This document shows positions 1 through 11,524 of a stretch of DNA of 64,000 nt, one piece after another. Position numbers and translations under genes: made by a program. A model generated the notes under the pieces. That model was not told the DNA's origin, made no database searches, and saw only the letters and a list, made by a program, of their open reading frames with translations. Numbering within the stretch: position 1 is the stretch's first letter; each line of letters starts with the position of its first letter. Source of the DNA: Bidens hawaiensis (Eukaryota > Streptophyta > Magnoliopsida > Asterales > Asteraceae); contig JAIQDT010003862.1 in the NCBI GenBank assembly GCA_021521415.1, positions 124,001-188,000 of the forward strand, given 5' to 3'.

Positions 1-676
1 TTCCCCGCAGGAACAGGGTTCCTGCTCTGACATGGTTGTCGCTGAGCACAGCGGCCAACTCAATGGCGTCAGAGAGGGTTACTGGGTTTCTGGCCCATAC
101 AGAATCTTGAATTTCCATGGGGAGACCCCCAAGGAATTTCTCTATGGCTCGGCGGGAAGGGGTAACAAGGTGAGGGACCAGTAAGCTTAGCTCGTGGAAG
201 CGCGTCGCGTACTCGCGCGCTTCACCGCTGTATTGCTTAAGATTCCAAAATTCTTCCTCCAGGCGCTTTACTTCGTTGGGAGGGCAGAATTCTCGCGTCA
301 AGAGATCCTTAAATTCCTCCCAGAGTATGCTGGAAGCAGCTTCTGCGCCACGCGCATGAGCTACTCCATTCCACCATGTAAGCGCTCTGGATTCCAGGAC
401 ACTGGAAGCATATAGGGTTCGTCTGTCTGAGGGGCATTGGGTGTGGAGGAAAGTGTTTTCTATCTTCTCAAGCCACTGGAGCATCACGGTGGCTCCTTCA
501 AGACCTGTGAACTTTGGAGGGTTACCCGCGTTAAAGGACTTAATGTTGTAACCAGAGGTGTTGGTATTGTTTTGGCTCAAAGCTTGGGCTATTGCGGCGG
601 CCATTTCCTGGGAACGTTGCTGTCTACGCATGCGCGAGGCTTCTCTTCTCTGAAATCGGCGAGATAGCGGAGGCAT
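1..676 (-). CDS. Ty3/gypsy gag polyprotein, N-terminal part (cut by window edge)
   Basis: Translating the minus strand from the ATG at 674-676 gives an open frame of 225 codons that runs off the window at base 1 without a stop. It has the plant Retrotrans_gag layout: a basic N terminus (MPPLSRRFQRREASRMRRQQ), then PPKFTGLEGATVMLQWLEKI, the hallmark YASSVLESRALTWWNGV, then WEEFKDLLTREFCP and EYATRFHELSLLVPHLVTP. Gag forms the retrotransposon's virus-like particle. The zinc knuckle, protease, RT and integrase would lie to the left, outside the window. The frame is intact as far as visible. The leader, primer-binding site and 5' LTR of the same element follow at 677-3400, which fixes its orientation. 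Family assignment rests on motif recognition. Confidence 0.9.
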   Translation of the reverse strand, partial: MPPLSRRFQRREASRMRRQQRSQEMAAAIAQALSQNNTNTSGYNIKSFNAGNPPKFTGLEGATVMLQWLEKIENTFLHTQCPSDRRTLYASSVLESRALTWWNGVAHARGAEAASSILWEEFKDLLTREFCPPNEVKRLEEEFWNLKQYSGEAREYATRFHELSLLVPHLVTPSRRAIEKFLGGLPMEIQDSVWARNPVTLSDAIELAAVLSDNHVRAGTLFLRG

Positions 677-1315
677 TCTATAAAAGTTTTAATTTTAGTT
701 AATATCTTGGTTTTATCGCGAAGTATAACTTTATAAAGCTTGGTTTCACGGAGTTAGATACTATCAAAAGTTAAAGTAGATTAAATGACTTTAAATGCAG
801 ACTTAATAAAGGTAACAAATTCGAATCAAGAATCGACAATTCATGTATCACCATGACTTTCCGAATTCCCAATTTAAAATATACGAGCAAACGAGTATTG
901 GAGATTGACGATTCATGTATCACCATGACTTTTCAATCTTCAATATAAAACATACAAGAAAATGAGTATTGGAGGTTGACAATTCATGTATCACCATGAC
1001 TTTTCAAGTCTCCAACCTCAGAACATAATCGTAAAGGGAAATTGAAAATCAACTATTCATGTATCACCATGACTTTTCGGATTTTCAAATCCAACAAACG
1101 AACATGTAAGTAAAATCAATAAAAATCGAAATTCAACAAAAATCGAAATATCGCGAAATAAAACATAAAATCATATACTGCGCAAGCGCGAGCATATTTA
1201 TAAACAACGAGTAATTAACAATAAGCGTGCAAACATGAGATTTCTCTCATGCGCGAGAAGGGACTCTTAGGTATTCTAGGTCGTTACGTCTAACCACCTA
1301 TCCTAAAGTCAACGA
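677..1315 (-). other. Untranslated leader of the minus-strand Ty3/gypsy element
   Basis: This is non-coding, AT-rich sequence between the gag start and the primer-binding site. Its main content is a four-copy repeat at 839-1078, listed separately. Nothing else was recognised. Confidence 0.75.
839..1078. repeat. Four-copy ~72-bp tandem repeat with hairpin core
   Basis: The core ATTCATGTATCACCATGACT starts at 839, 911, 982 and 1055, a period of 71-73 bp. TCATG and CATGA inside the core are inverted repeats. In the second copy the arms extend to GATTGA...TCAATC, so each unit can form a hairpin. The array lies in the element's 5' leader, where packaging or dimerisation signals would be expected; that role is inference. 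Confidence 0.8.
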
Positions 1316-1327
1316 GCTCTGATACCA
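1316..1327 (-). promoter_or_regulatory. Primer-binding site (initiator tRNA-Met)
   Basis: The minus strand reads TGGTATCAGAGC here, the standard plant retrotransposon site complementary to the 3' end of initiator tRNA-Met. It sits 3 nt inside the LTR boundary at 1331, as expected for the start of minus-strand DNA synthesis. Confidence 0.9.
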
Positions 1328-1330
1328 ATC

Positions 1331-3400
1331 TGTAACACCCCGACCAAAGGCGGATTATACATCGGGGCGCCACATATTGTTTCATTACTCGTGACACTAT
1401 TGGGTGTCAATATTTAATAAATACATTCATTCGCGCACGCGCAAGGTAAACAAGATAACATAAAACATCATAAATCAATATATTATAAATCATAATGTTC
1501 GAACAGCAATAACTTGTCTTGATACATTTTAATCTAGGTCCAAAATAAAGAAAACTTCCTATGTGTCCACAAGCTCCAAACAGCTACTGCAAACCTGAAC
1601 ATGTGTTAAAATAAACGTCAAACACTTGCGTGTTGGTGAGAAATCAAGTTTGATACAATACATAGATAACAATAAATCTGCGCGCAACATGTGTATGTCT
1701 GGTTTTCAACAAGGGTGTAATCTGATCGGGACCAACTCTAAGATTCATAAGACTGCCAGTGCTCACAATTGAGCTCACAAACAAGACAAACTGTGCATGT
1801 GTAAACAAAAGAGAAAATCATAAACGATAGTTCTCCCGTGTTCATCTAATGGTACCATGAGAACTGCGGAATAGACCGACAAGACGGTTAATGATCCACA
1901 CATACAAATAAACAGCCAAGTCTACGTCCTCAACACATGGGATACTGCGCGACTAAAGTTCATAAACAAGTTTAAGACTCTAAGTTTGTATGAACACATG
2001 AACATCCCAAAACATTAAAAGCAAAAAGGGATTAGGTACGAGATTACTCACTTGATAAACGATGCGGTGTAAGATAAAGCAAGAACCAACTTTAAACAAG
2101 CACAAGTTAACCTATAAATAAGATTATTGTTTTAATGATTGGTTTAAGTCTTGATTATAAGTTAGCATAATTAATAAGTAAATTATCATATATAATATAT
2201 ATATATTACCGGAAAAGCAGGGCAGAACAGGGAGGAAGACGGAGGCAGAGAGGAAGACGGCGGAGAGAGCAAGGGGCAAGAGAACAGGAGAGATTAAGTG
2301 TTTTGTGTGTGTAGTGTTATGAAAATATTATTATTATTATATAGGAAAACCCTAGGAGACATAAATCCAGAAAAAGGGGAAAAGATCTTTAACAGGATCA
2401 AGCAAAAGATATCAAAAAGCATAAGAATCCAAAAGCAAAAGATATGGAAAGATATGACAGCTGCAGAGGCAAGATAAAGCTGACAGGTTAACAGTAAAAA
2501 AGCATGGGCGGATCAGATAAAGGTACTGGTCAAGCATGGCAAAAGCAGATCTCAAAAGATAATGTCAGTCACTTTTTCTGTCAACCAATGGGGTTGGTGC
2601 GCATGCTGCGCCGAAAGTAACTTTTCAGACATAAAGCAGATTAGGTCAACAGCACAACAGATAAGACAACACAAAAACGGCTAGATTAAACAGAAGAAAA
2701 CTCAAAGGGTTTAGCGCGAGAAGGCTAAGGCGCGAAGGCAGACACAGAAGGTCAAGAGAGCGCGAGCGCGAAGGCAGATGGAACCAACCTTAACGCGTCG
2801 CGGAAGAACTACATTTCTAAGCGCGCCGCGGGAAGAATCACATTTCTTAGCGCGCCGCGGGAGGAACTAAAATTCCTAGCGTGCCGCGGGAAGAACTATA
2901 ATTCTTCGCGCGTCGAGGGATGAACTACGATTCTTAGCGCGCTGCGAGAACTACAAATCCTTAGCGCGTCGCGGGAAGAACTACCGTTCTTAGCGCGCTG
3001 CGAGAAGAATTACAATTCTTAGCGCGCTGCGAGAAGAGTTCGTCTCGCGTATCGCTGAAACAGGTGGTCTTCACGCAGGATTCCTTGTAAGGAGTCTGGC
3101 GCGTGGAGCAGCGCAGACAACCTTAGGCGGGAAGGAACAAAGGACAAGCAAAGAGTTAGAAGAAAGAGGGAAACAAGGCGTAAGGGCGGGACGACGACAA
3201 GAGGGAAAAGAAGACGGAAAGAGAGAAGAAGAGGGACGGGGACGGCGGAAAGAAAAAGAGAGAAAGAGGCGGGAAGGAAAATATATATTATTATTATTAA
3301 AAGTAAAATATAAGTATAAATAAATATTAAATCATAAAAGAAAGAGATCGGGTAAGGGAAACGGGTACCTGGGTCGGGTCGGATCGGGGCAGATGTCACA
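1331..3400 (-). mobile_element. 5' LTR of Ty3/gypsy element, about 2.07 kb
   Basis: On the plus strand the segment begins TGTAACACCCCGACC next to the primer-binding site and ends GATGTCACA. On the minus strand this is TGTGACATC...GGTGTTACA, with TG...CA ends. To the right the sequence enters a hAT transposase frame at once, so 3400/3401 is the insertion point (likely duplicated target GAAAC; the other side is outside the window). The LTR holds a microsatellite near 3285-3335 and a GC-rich minisatellite. No coding frame in it is convincing. Confidence 0.85.
2795..3035. repeat. GC-rich minisatellite, about 31-bp unit, ~8 copies
   Basis: Units of the type GAACTACATTTCTTAGCGCG plus a CYGCGRGAA tail repeat about eight times inside the LTR, with small substitutions and one shortened copy. 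GC content is well above the surroundings. Many units carry a short inverted repeat of the type AGAATTACAATTCT. Confidence 0.8.
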
Positions 3401-3402
3401 GA

Positions 3403-3840
3403 AACACACCAACTAGCGAACTTGGTCGATATAGTGGAGCAAACTATGTTGAGGGTGCAACGGTCGACGATGTTCGCAATATTGATTTGTTAGCTTGGTG
3501 GAAAGGAAAACAAAACGAATTTCCTATTCTATCCGCCATGGCTCGTGATTTGCTTGCCGTACAAGCCTCAACGGTTGCTTCTGAATCAGTTTTTTCTCTT
3601 AGTAGGAGGGTATTATCAATGCGAATAACAAAATTAACTCCCGAGTCTTTAGAGGTTTGCATTTGCCTAAAGGACCATTTGGATGCGGTGGATCGGGTAC
3701 AACACAAGGCGAACTTTGAAAACGAAATACCAATAGAGCGTCCTATTCATGATGAGGACGCGGAGGACGGCCTTTCTTCCGATAACGAAGACGAGGGTGA
3801 AGACGAGAATGAAGACGAGGGTGAAGACGAAGAAGAGTAG
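3403..3840 (+). pseudogene. hAT transposase C-terminal fragment, interrupted by LTR insertion
   Basis: An open frame from 3403 reads NTPTSELGRYSGANY, then DLLAWWKGKQNEFPILSAMA and LLAVQASTVASESVFSLSRR. This is the hAT dimerisation domain (Dimer_Tnp_hAT), ending in an acidic Asp/Glu tail before the stop at 3838-3840. It aligns along its length with the C terminus of the intact hAT protein at 37224-39323 (VNTPSSELGRYGG, DLLAWWRGKEDEFPILAAM). The catalytic core and N terminus are absent because the Ty3/gypsy LTR interrupts the frame at 3400/3401. The two hAT copies are related, but many substitutions separate them. Confidence 0.9.
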
Positions 3841-4739
3841 TAATTTGTGTTTGGTATTTGTTTTAGTAAAATTATTTGTAACAAGTTCAACTAATATTTA
3901 GTTATAATTTGTTTAATAATAACTACTTTAGTTAGTCATGATTAATTTTTTTGTTACTTTTTTAATAACGACGAACGTTTTATTTATTCAAACAATAACT
4001 ACTACAAATATTATTAAAACATAAACGATACTAAACATAACAACTTAAACTAAAACAAAGTCCGTCGTTTTAATCCGGCGTTCTACAACGATTAAGCGTT
4101 GTCACCGGCGGTAGATGCTTGGGTTGTAGAGCTGGACAACTCTCCCACTTCCGCTTTTTTAGCATCCAAACTTCTTTTCTCTCGACAATACTTAGTCCGT
4201 CGTTTTAATTCGAGCAATATTTGCAACGAGCCATCTCTTGTGATTCGGTCATGAGACACAAATCGTAATGAACCCAAACATCGGGGCATCGTGTTGTTTC
4301 GATCACCATAACAACGTCGTCATTAGTTGCCATTTGTTGTCGGTTTAAGCTTAATTGTGTTTTGGAGTGTGTTTTTATAGTTTTGGAAGTGGTTTAACAA
4401 GTACACACCATACCTTGCTATTTATAGAAGGTAAATAACCTATTTTTAGTAAAAAAAACCGGTTACAACGGTAAAAAACGGCTATATAGCCGTTGGAACC
4501 AGTTTGTAACGGCTATATTATTTGAAATTCAAAAAAACCGGTGGAACCGGTTTTTACGTAATAACCGGTCCCGGTTCCTACCCTACCCGGTTCCTAAAAG
4601 TTGGCATTTCGGGGCATTAGTTCGGGTCGGGAACCGAACCGGTTCCTGACTGGAACCGGTGCCATTTCCTACCCGGTGAGAAAAAACCGGTTCCGAACCG
4701 GTTCGGGTTTTCCAAGTGTACCCGATTTGTGCACGTCTA
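3841..4739 (+). mobile_element. Right end of the hAT element with CCGGTT subterminal repeats
   Basis: After the transposase stop comes AT-rich sequence, the antisense BED relic, then from about 4455 a dense run of AACCGG/CCGGTT motifs and the palindrome CGGCTATATAGCCG. The end CCGATTTGTGCACGTCTA at 4722-4739 matches, as a reverse complement, the left terminus of the intact hAT at 36666 (TAGAGGTGCACAAATCGG) with one change. So the element ends at 4739. The left end is outside the window. Confidence 0.75.
4205..4333 (-). pseudogene. Antisense BED zinc-finger start of a hAT transposase (remnant)
   Basis: The minus strand encodes 42 codons from the ATG at 4331-4333: CPDVWVHYDLCLMTESQEMA then RCKYCSN and a stop. 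This matches the N-terminal BED-finger start of the intact hAT protein (QDVWQHFDLCEMSNGSQKAR, CKHC) and is cut just after the first Cys pair. Coding-looking sequence persists in another frame to about 4095 (KRRTKYCREKRSLDAKKAEV), which suggests a frameshifted relic. It lies head-on to the transposase tail ending at 3840, so this hAT copy carries a 5'-type end at its right side. Confidence 0.65.
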
Positions 4740-7577
4740 CCATTCACCACCCTTTGCATGCCTTTAACTTTGAGCTAAATTTGTTTGAAGATAATAAGAT
4801 TTCATTAAGATTTTTGCCATATATGTATAAAGCAACTTATTTTCAGGAATCATATCTTTATTTTTGAGTTTAATCACACACAAATCAAAACTAAACTGCT
4901 GGCCTTCCTTAAACTAATTGCTTCATTAACCAGCTTTTGCAATATTGAAAAAGGTAGTAGTTTACTATTATGTCATTAAGCATGTGTAATGCAATTTGTG
5001 TATTATTATTGTTTTCACAGGCTGCAGCTCACAAGGAGGTGGTTGGTTATAAGCTGGAAGACTGCTGATCGTGTGTTTATCGCGTATCAACGGATAACCG
5101 CTGCATGTAGAGTTCTGTTTCGACATACGTTTTTTTTTGTTTTTTGTTTTTTATTTGTAACTGAAAACTATCCAATGCTTGATGGGCTGAAACTTCATCC
5201 TCGATTGATGATTTTGTTACGTTTATATATGGGATGTGTAAGTGTAAGCGAGATTGTTGTCATGTGTTTCTGCACATTTAAATTGCATAACAAATCTAAT
5301 CTATCTATTATAATAAAAACCTACAATTTTTGCCACTTGTCAATACCATAGCCCTCCACACCCTTTTTTTCAACCAATTTTCATATATAGTCCTTATCTT
5401 TTAAGTCATTTCAATATATGACATTAAAATTATAAGTTTATTCCAACTAAATCCATTACTACATATAATAAGTATTCTCCATATGGATTGACAAGAGACG
5501 ATTCGTGAATTTTGAAGTGTTAATTAAAGTATTTATTATGGTTTATATTCAAAATAATAAACAATAAAAATTCGATTCATAATATGTGGAATGAGAACAA
5601 TCGACTAGGACTAAATTCTGATAACGTCAGCGGCTAAGGCTTAGCTTTTAATACCTAAAAATACATATAATTTTAAAACTAAAAGTTTTCGAGTTGACCC
5701 GAAACCTAGAATAAGGACCCAAGAACCAACCCGAATTACTTCGTTTCAAGTTCGGGTTAGTATTTTCTTAGGTTCGAGTTTCTTGGGTCAGGTTAGTTTG
5801 GGTTCAGGTACGGGTTTTGTTGGGTTGGGTTTCATGTTGCGGGTAAAAGTGACAGCCCTACTTTCAACGATTATAAATAAGAATTATTACATTCATTTTA
5901 TGAAACTTTAAATATTCTAATATTCTTTTAACTCAGAATAATCGTATTATTATTTGAACATGGTTTTAATGTTAGGTTGTATTTTTCATTTTCCTGACAA
6001 TTACATTCATATAAAATAAATAACTCATTTTGTTATATTTATATTTTCGGTTTTTATGTTGCTTGATTATACAATTTTTAATCGTAAAATATAAAGTCAA
6101 TTAAAATTTGTCATACACAAATTATTAATGACAACAAATTTATCATAATCAATCAATTTCAAATTATTAAGATTCTAAGGATTTTTATATCATCAAAGTT
6201 CAGGTATATGGTTTTTAGAATAATCATGTTTTTTTGGATAAATATGAGGAGATGTTCTCAAATGACATCATATTAATTGATTAAAAGCTATGATATTTTA
6301 TGTATATGAATATTTTTTTATTAGTATCATGGATATATATTATCATCTATCTAGAGTTGGTATGTATTTGAAGAACCTTTTTTATCACACGGACAACTAT
6401 ATATCGCTATATCAAGAGTTATAAGCAGGTCTATATGTTACTTTATTAAGAATTCCAAGCAGAAATGGACTAAAATTTTTTATTTTTGATAAACGGTGTA
6501 TACCTGCTAATACAATCACAAATGTAGTGTAAAAGGAAGTTTTTACCTATTTGTAACATATTTGTGTAATCTTAGTTATGTAATTTTAATTTAATTGTAA
6601 TTTGTTGATTGAAATATGCATTGTGTTTTATGAAATGTAATCAGTGAGGATTAAACTGCTACTCGGTACTTTATGAAATGTAATCAGTGAGGATTAAACT
6701 GCTACTCGGTACTCTACTGACGCAATTTCACCTAATCGGAACCATTAATGGGCAAGTCCTACATACTACTAGCAATAAGAGCAAAGTAATTTCAATCAAG
6801 TATTGAGGGTACTGTTGACAGCACACTAACAGAAGTTTGATAATATGCTCAGGACCTGATCACACTTTGATATGCTCTGGACCTCATACCCCATCCTCAT
6901 TTAGCTTACTAATATGCCTTTCAAAAAGAAAAATATAGCTACTAATGGTAAAAATCTTACCCCAAATCTTATTAATCCTAAAGCAAGATATTGAGTGAAT
7001 AAATGATTAGACCTTACCGGTTGAGTTAATTAGTATTGTATTTCTATATTTTAAATTTGGTTCCCACTTTGTATATAAACAAAAGTAAAAAAAATATTAA
7101 AGGGTTTAATTTTGTTTAGGATAAATTTTATAATAATGACATGCTTTTGGGAAATGATAAGATAATTTATATTTTTTAAGTTAATAGATCTATAATGTTT
7201 TTCTCAATGTATACTTTTTTTTTTATAAAATCAATTTTTATTACCTAGTAACACCAACATATTTACCATTACGTCACAAGATTACGTTGCATATCAATTA
7301 CAAGTACTTATTCACATCATTTTTAATGATCATAAAATCCCTGATTAACTATCATATTTGATTTTCATTTTGTTTATGATTTATGTGTTCACGTGTTAAA
7401 GGAGTTGAAGTACCTCGTCTAGATCTTCCTCTGCTCATTCATGTTACTGAATTAATGTAGTCATCACATTACCGCGTTGAGGTTTCTGTCCATCGGGCTG
7501 GTAATGTATTAGTTGAACTTAGTAAATAACCAACGGTAAAATTTATAAAAGAATTATTTGTTTCCAACAAAGTTTAT
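4740..7577. other. AT-rich intergenic sequence
   Basis: No gene was recognised. A possible exon relic follows an acceptor at about 5020 (AAAHKEVVGYKLEDC, then a stop), but no partner exons were found. At 5286-5315 there is a Helitron-like AT-rich motif without a demonstrable 3' end. 5690-5850 holds degenerate CGGGTT/AACCCG-type repeats. Repeats at 6627-6712 are listed separately. Confidence 0.5.
6627..6712. repeat. 43-bp tandem duplication, two copies
   Basis: TTTATGAAATGTAATCAGTG and the rest of a 43-bp unit occur back to back at 6627 and 6670 with no visible differences, which indicates a recent duplication. Confidence 0.9.
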
Positions 7578-8656
7578 TGTGACATTCGTCAAATTTGAGT
7601 CTCGTTTTATATTCATTTTGTAATCTATAATATGTCGATTTTTTTTTCGTGTTTTATTTAATAAATTATCCTTCGTAGTTGTGGTTAAGCTTGTAAACCC
7701 GAACCGGCATTTTATCAAATTATTGATAATATAACCCTAGCGTGTGCGAGGTTTGTCAAAATACCGTTAGTTTTAATTTATAAGTTTGGTTAAACAAACT
7801 TTAGGGACTAAAGTAGATTTTCTTTAAAGCTACACAAGTTTTAAATTATTTATAACTAAATATCAAACTTGAGGGGCCAAAAGGGTAACATTTATACCCA
7901 CCTATAAAAAGAAAAAAACCCTAAACCTATCATTATCATCTTTCCAGCCGCCCCCACTCCTCCCTAGCCATTTTCCGGCGAGCCGATTTTCCAGCAAGAC
8001 CTCCGACGTGATTCCGGCTACCCATCTCCCTTGTAACTCCAACACAACCACCTTCTTTCCCCCTCGGCTCCTCCGGTGACCCGATTCCGGCCACCCGGTT
8101 TCCGACGCACCACCACCACTAAACCACCACCTCCGATACACCACCACTGTACTCGCTGAACCCTCTCCCTCTCCCTACGCGTTTTTCCGGCGACCGGAAC
8201 TCCGGCCGCCGTGGCCCCGATGCACCGTCTCTCTCTACGGCTCTCTCTCTCCGTCTCTCTCTCTCTCTCTCTCTCTCCGGTTCTCTCTCTCTCTCTCTCA
8301 CTCTCTTTTTCCGTTCCTCCCTCCCTCCAGTTGCGGTTTCCGTCTCCGGCAGGTGTGGCTCGTTTCCTTCCGGGTATAGAGCCACAACTTAAACATCTAA
8401 AAGGTAATTTAACTTTGGGTTTTAGTGTTACTAGTTTTTCGTATACCGGTTATCGAATTTAAATAGTTAATAATCGGTTTTTAATTATTGGTTGTACTCT
8501 TGAAAACGGGTTGGACGGGTATAGAGTTGGTGTGAATTGGAGAAAAGATGAACAACCGGGTTCGAGTCTCATCCTAGGCCGATCTTGTGTTATCATTGTT
8601 AAAAGTCATATATTTAGTATAGAACTATTTAAATATATAAAACTCATTTATAACGA

Positions 8657-8658
8657 TG

Positions 8659-8699
<41 letters not shown>

Positions 8700-8735
8700 G
8701 ATAATATTTATTATTATTATTATTATTATTATCAT
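8657..8735. repeat. ATT/TAT microsatellite
   Basis: A trinucleotide run of ATT, broken by one AAGATAATATTT stretch, inside the solo LTR. Confidence 0.9.
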
Positions 8736-8813
8736 TATTATTATGATTATAAAGGAATATTATTAAAATCTAATATTGTTAATACTATCCATTTGTTTTA
8801 TCGAATCAAAACC

Positions 8814-9027
8814 CATGTCAGGCCTAATTACCATTTAACGTCATCGTTACTCGAGTTATATTTTTACCACTAATACTATTATTATTAAAAGGTAATAAGT
8901 AAGTTATTATCATTAATATGCATGTCAGGCCTAATTACCATTTAACGTCATCGTTACTCGAGTTATATTTTTACCACTAATACTATTATTATTAAAAGGT
9001 AATAAGTAAGTTATTATCATTAATATG
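8814..9027. repeat. 107-bp tandem duplication inside the solo LTR
   Basis: CATGTCAGGCCTAATTACCA and the rest of a 107-bp unit occur at 8814 and 8921 with essentially no differences. Confidence 0.9.
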
Positions 9028-9790
9028 ACATAAATAATTATTATTAGTAAAATTCAAATCTGTTAATAATGTAATCATTAACAAAAGTAATTATTATTAT
9101 TATTATATTTGTCATTTTCTTATTACTATTATTAGTTTTAACAGCAAATCCTCGAGTGGTAGTATATTTATATATTATCAACTTTATCTTATACATCTGT
9201 ATATATAACATATTTTTTTAGAATTATTATTATCATTACTATCTTATCATTAATAATATTATAGTAAACTTTATCACCTATTCATTTGTTATAAAACCGA
9301 ACTCTTAAAATTAAGCCCGTCTTGTTTCTATTTTGATATTAGTTTAGTTATTTAAAAGTCCAATAAAATAATAATATTTTATTTTAAATTATCAATTAAG
9401 TACGAGTCCCTAATCATTAACAAATTAACCGGTAATCCGATTTATAACCGAACCTCATCGTTCATTGTTTCCAATATAGTTTCATCATGGTTTCAAGTTC
9501 ATTAATATATACATTATTTATTTTTAGCTAAGGTGTTTATCGTTTCAAGTTGGATTCGTTCGTTTTGTTCACAAGCTTTCTATATGTCCATCATTAATTA
9601 GTTCTCAATTCATCAATCGAGGTGAGTACTTTCATACCCCTTTTTCCATCTTTCGTTTTGGGGTGACATTTCATACTTATCAAACTAAATGCTTTATTAC
9701 TTGAATCTTAAATCCACAAACGTGATTGTATACTTTACTTGAATAATTGCTCGATTTGGTGTTTTATGCTTACTTGCTTATGTGTTTATC

Positions 9791-10110
9791 GCTTTTGGAT
9801 GGTGGAACTATAAATCCTAGACCATTTGGCAACCCCTCTTGGCAAGGTGTCGTTAACGTAATGCAATTAACGATAACTATAAAATCCTAAACTATATGGC
9901 ATCCCCTTATAGTTGGGTGTCGCTAACTTGTTAGCGATAACTATGTTTACAGCTTTTGGATGGTGGAACTATAAATCCTAGACCATTTAGCAACCCCTCT
10001 TGGCAAGGTGTCGTTAACATAATGCAATTAACGATAACTATAAAATCCTAAACTATTTGGCATCCCCTTATAGTTGGGTGTCGCTAACTTGTTTAGCGAT
10101 AACTATTTTA
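9791..10110. repeat. 161-bp tandem duplication built from ~80-bp subunits
   Basis: The 161-bp unit starting GCTTTTGGATGGTGGAACTA occurs at 9791 and 9952. Each unit is itself two diverged subunits that share AACTATAAA(A)TCCTA and GGTGTCG. Each subunit ends in a short inverted repeat: CGTTAA...TTAACG or TCGCTAAC...GTTAGCGA. Confidence 0.85.
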
Positions 10111-10483
10111 TCCAAGTTTATAGCTTTTATTTATTGTTTTGTATACAAGTTTTGTGGCTTTTTATTACTATATACTTATATGCCCAAATTTATGAATTGC
10201 TCACCAACCTTTGTGTTGACAAACTTTATTTTATGAAATGTTACTGGTTTGACTATTGTTGACTCGAGTGCTTTACGGAAAACGTTACCAAGACTATTAG
10301 GGTATTAGTAAAACGAACAATATGATTGCTATTTGTTTATATGAACGAAATGTGTTGTTATTGATTTGTTGAAATAAATTGAGTTTAATAAATATTGTCA
10401 CTTAAAATAGTGTCTTGTGTATTTGTCCAATCACGTTGCACCCCGGCATGTTCCGCCGCATTTGGTCGGGGTGTGACATTTAT

Positions 10484-11519
10484 AATAAGAATTTATTTTG
10501 TAGAAATTAACTGAACAATTGTTTTGTGGGTCCATGCTCATTATAATATTATATTAAGTAGGAGTTTATTTAGGGTCGTAACCGAACCAAACGTCCAGCA
10601 AAATGTTCGTTAACCAAAAAACAGGATGTATGTTTATGTTCGTTCGTTTAATAAATGAACGAACATGAACAAAAAATTTCGTTCGATTAATTAAACAAAC
10701 GAGCATGAACATAGCCCCACTCGTTCAATTGTGCTCGTGACGACATGTTTGTTCATTAATGTGTTAATGAACGTTTTGGTTCATGTTCGTTTGTATATGT
10801 TGTTCATTAAAGTTTTTGGTACATTTATTTATTTTATCTAAACATTTTATATTCTTTGATTTATTACCCCTAACAAAAAGTAGGAAACAGTTCATTAAAC
10901 TCTTAGCCGAATCTTATAACATTCTAAAGAGGTAAAGAAATAGAAATCACAAAAAAAAATTAACAATTCATTAAAATCGTTAAGCAAAGAATAAGCTAAG
11001 AGAAAATTCATTAAATTATTTTAAAATTTTCAATGAATTTGAGCGTGCCATTTTGACCAACTTGTCGGGTCAACGTTGTAACCTACATAATACGATTACT
11101 CAATTAGTTAAATGTGTCATAAAAGGGTTTGACAGGTTTAACGCACTTAGACACTTACTTCAATCATGCCATAAAATGTGTTTTGACCCTTAACTAACCC
11201 AAATCCATCCTTAACTAACATGTTCAACTAGCATGTTGTGTCAAAAAGTGTCGTTCTAGAAGGATGACATGATATGATATGATGTTTAATACGAAAGTTC
11301 AATAACAATAATAACATGTCACATTTAGTACACTTAAGCACGGCTCACTTAAAAGTGGATTATATATACACATATATTAAACATTACCAACACTATCTAA
11401 TAGAAATTAAAACAAAGGTGAAATGTGTCATAGTGTTTAGTTGATTTTAGATACAACTTGTTATATATAAGATAAAAATGCAAGTTGTTCATTAAATTTC
11501 CTTTATTTTGTTTTACTAT
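10484..11519. other. AT-rich intergenic sequence with GTTCGTTCG inverted repeats
   Basis: 10590-10770 contains several GTTCGTT/AACGAAC inverted repeats, typical of a degraded transposon. No gene was recognised. Confidence 0.5.
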
Positions 11520-11524
11520 TCTAG

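Larger units (their letters stand above)
7578..10478 (+). mobile_element. Solo LTR of a Ty3/gypsy element with TTTAT target duplication
   Basis: The segment starts TGTGACATTC and ends TTGGTCGGGGTGTGACA, the same end style as the LTR at 1331-3400. It is flanked by TTTAT on both sides (7573-7577 and 10479-10483). No primer-binding site, polypurine tract or internal coding sequence is present, so this is a solo LTR left by LTR-LTR recombination. Inside are a CT-rich tract (8225-8300), a long ATT microsatellite (8657-8735) and two tandem duplications listed separately. Confidence 0.88.

Noticed and set aside
5021..5067. Possible last exon AAAHKEVVGYKLEDC after an intron-like acceptor
   Set aside because: Only 15 codons and no upstream exon or known family.
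5286..5340. Possible Helitron 5' end (TCTATCTATTATAATAAAAA)
   Set aside because: No CTRR end with a preceding hairpin and no Rep/helicase sequence could be tied to it.
8119..8462. Arg/Glu-rich and Ser/Leu-rich open frames on both strands
   Set aside because: They are translations of the CT-rich tract inside the solo LTR.
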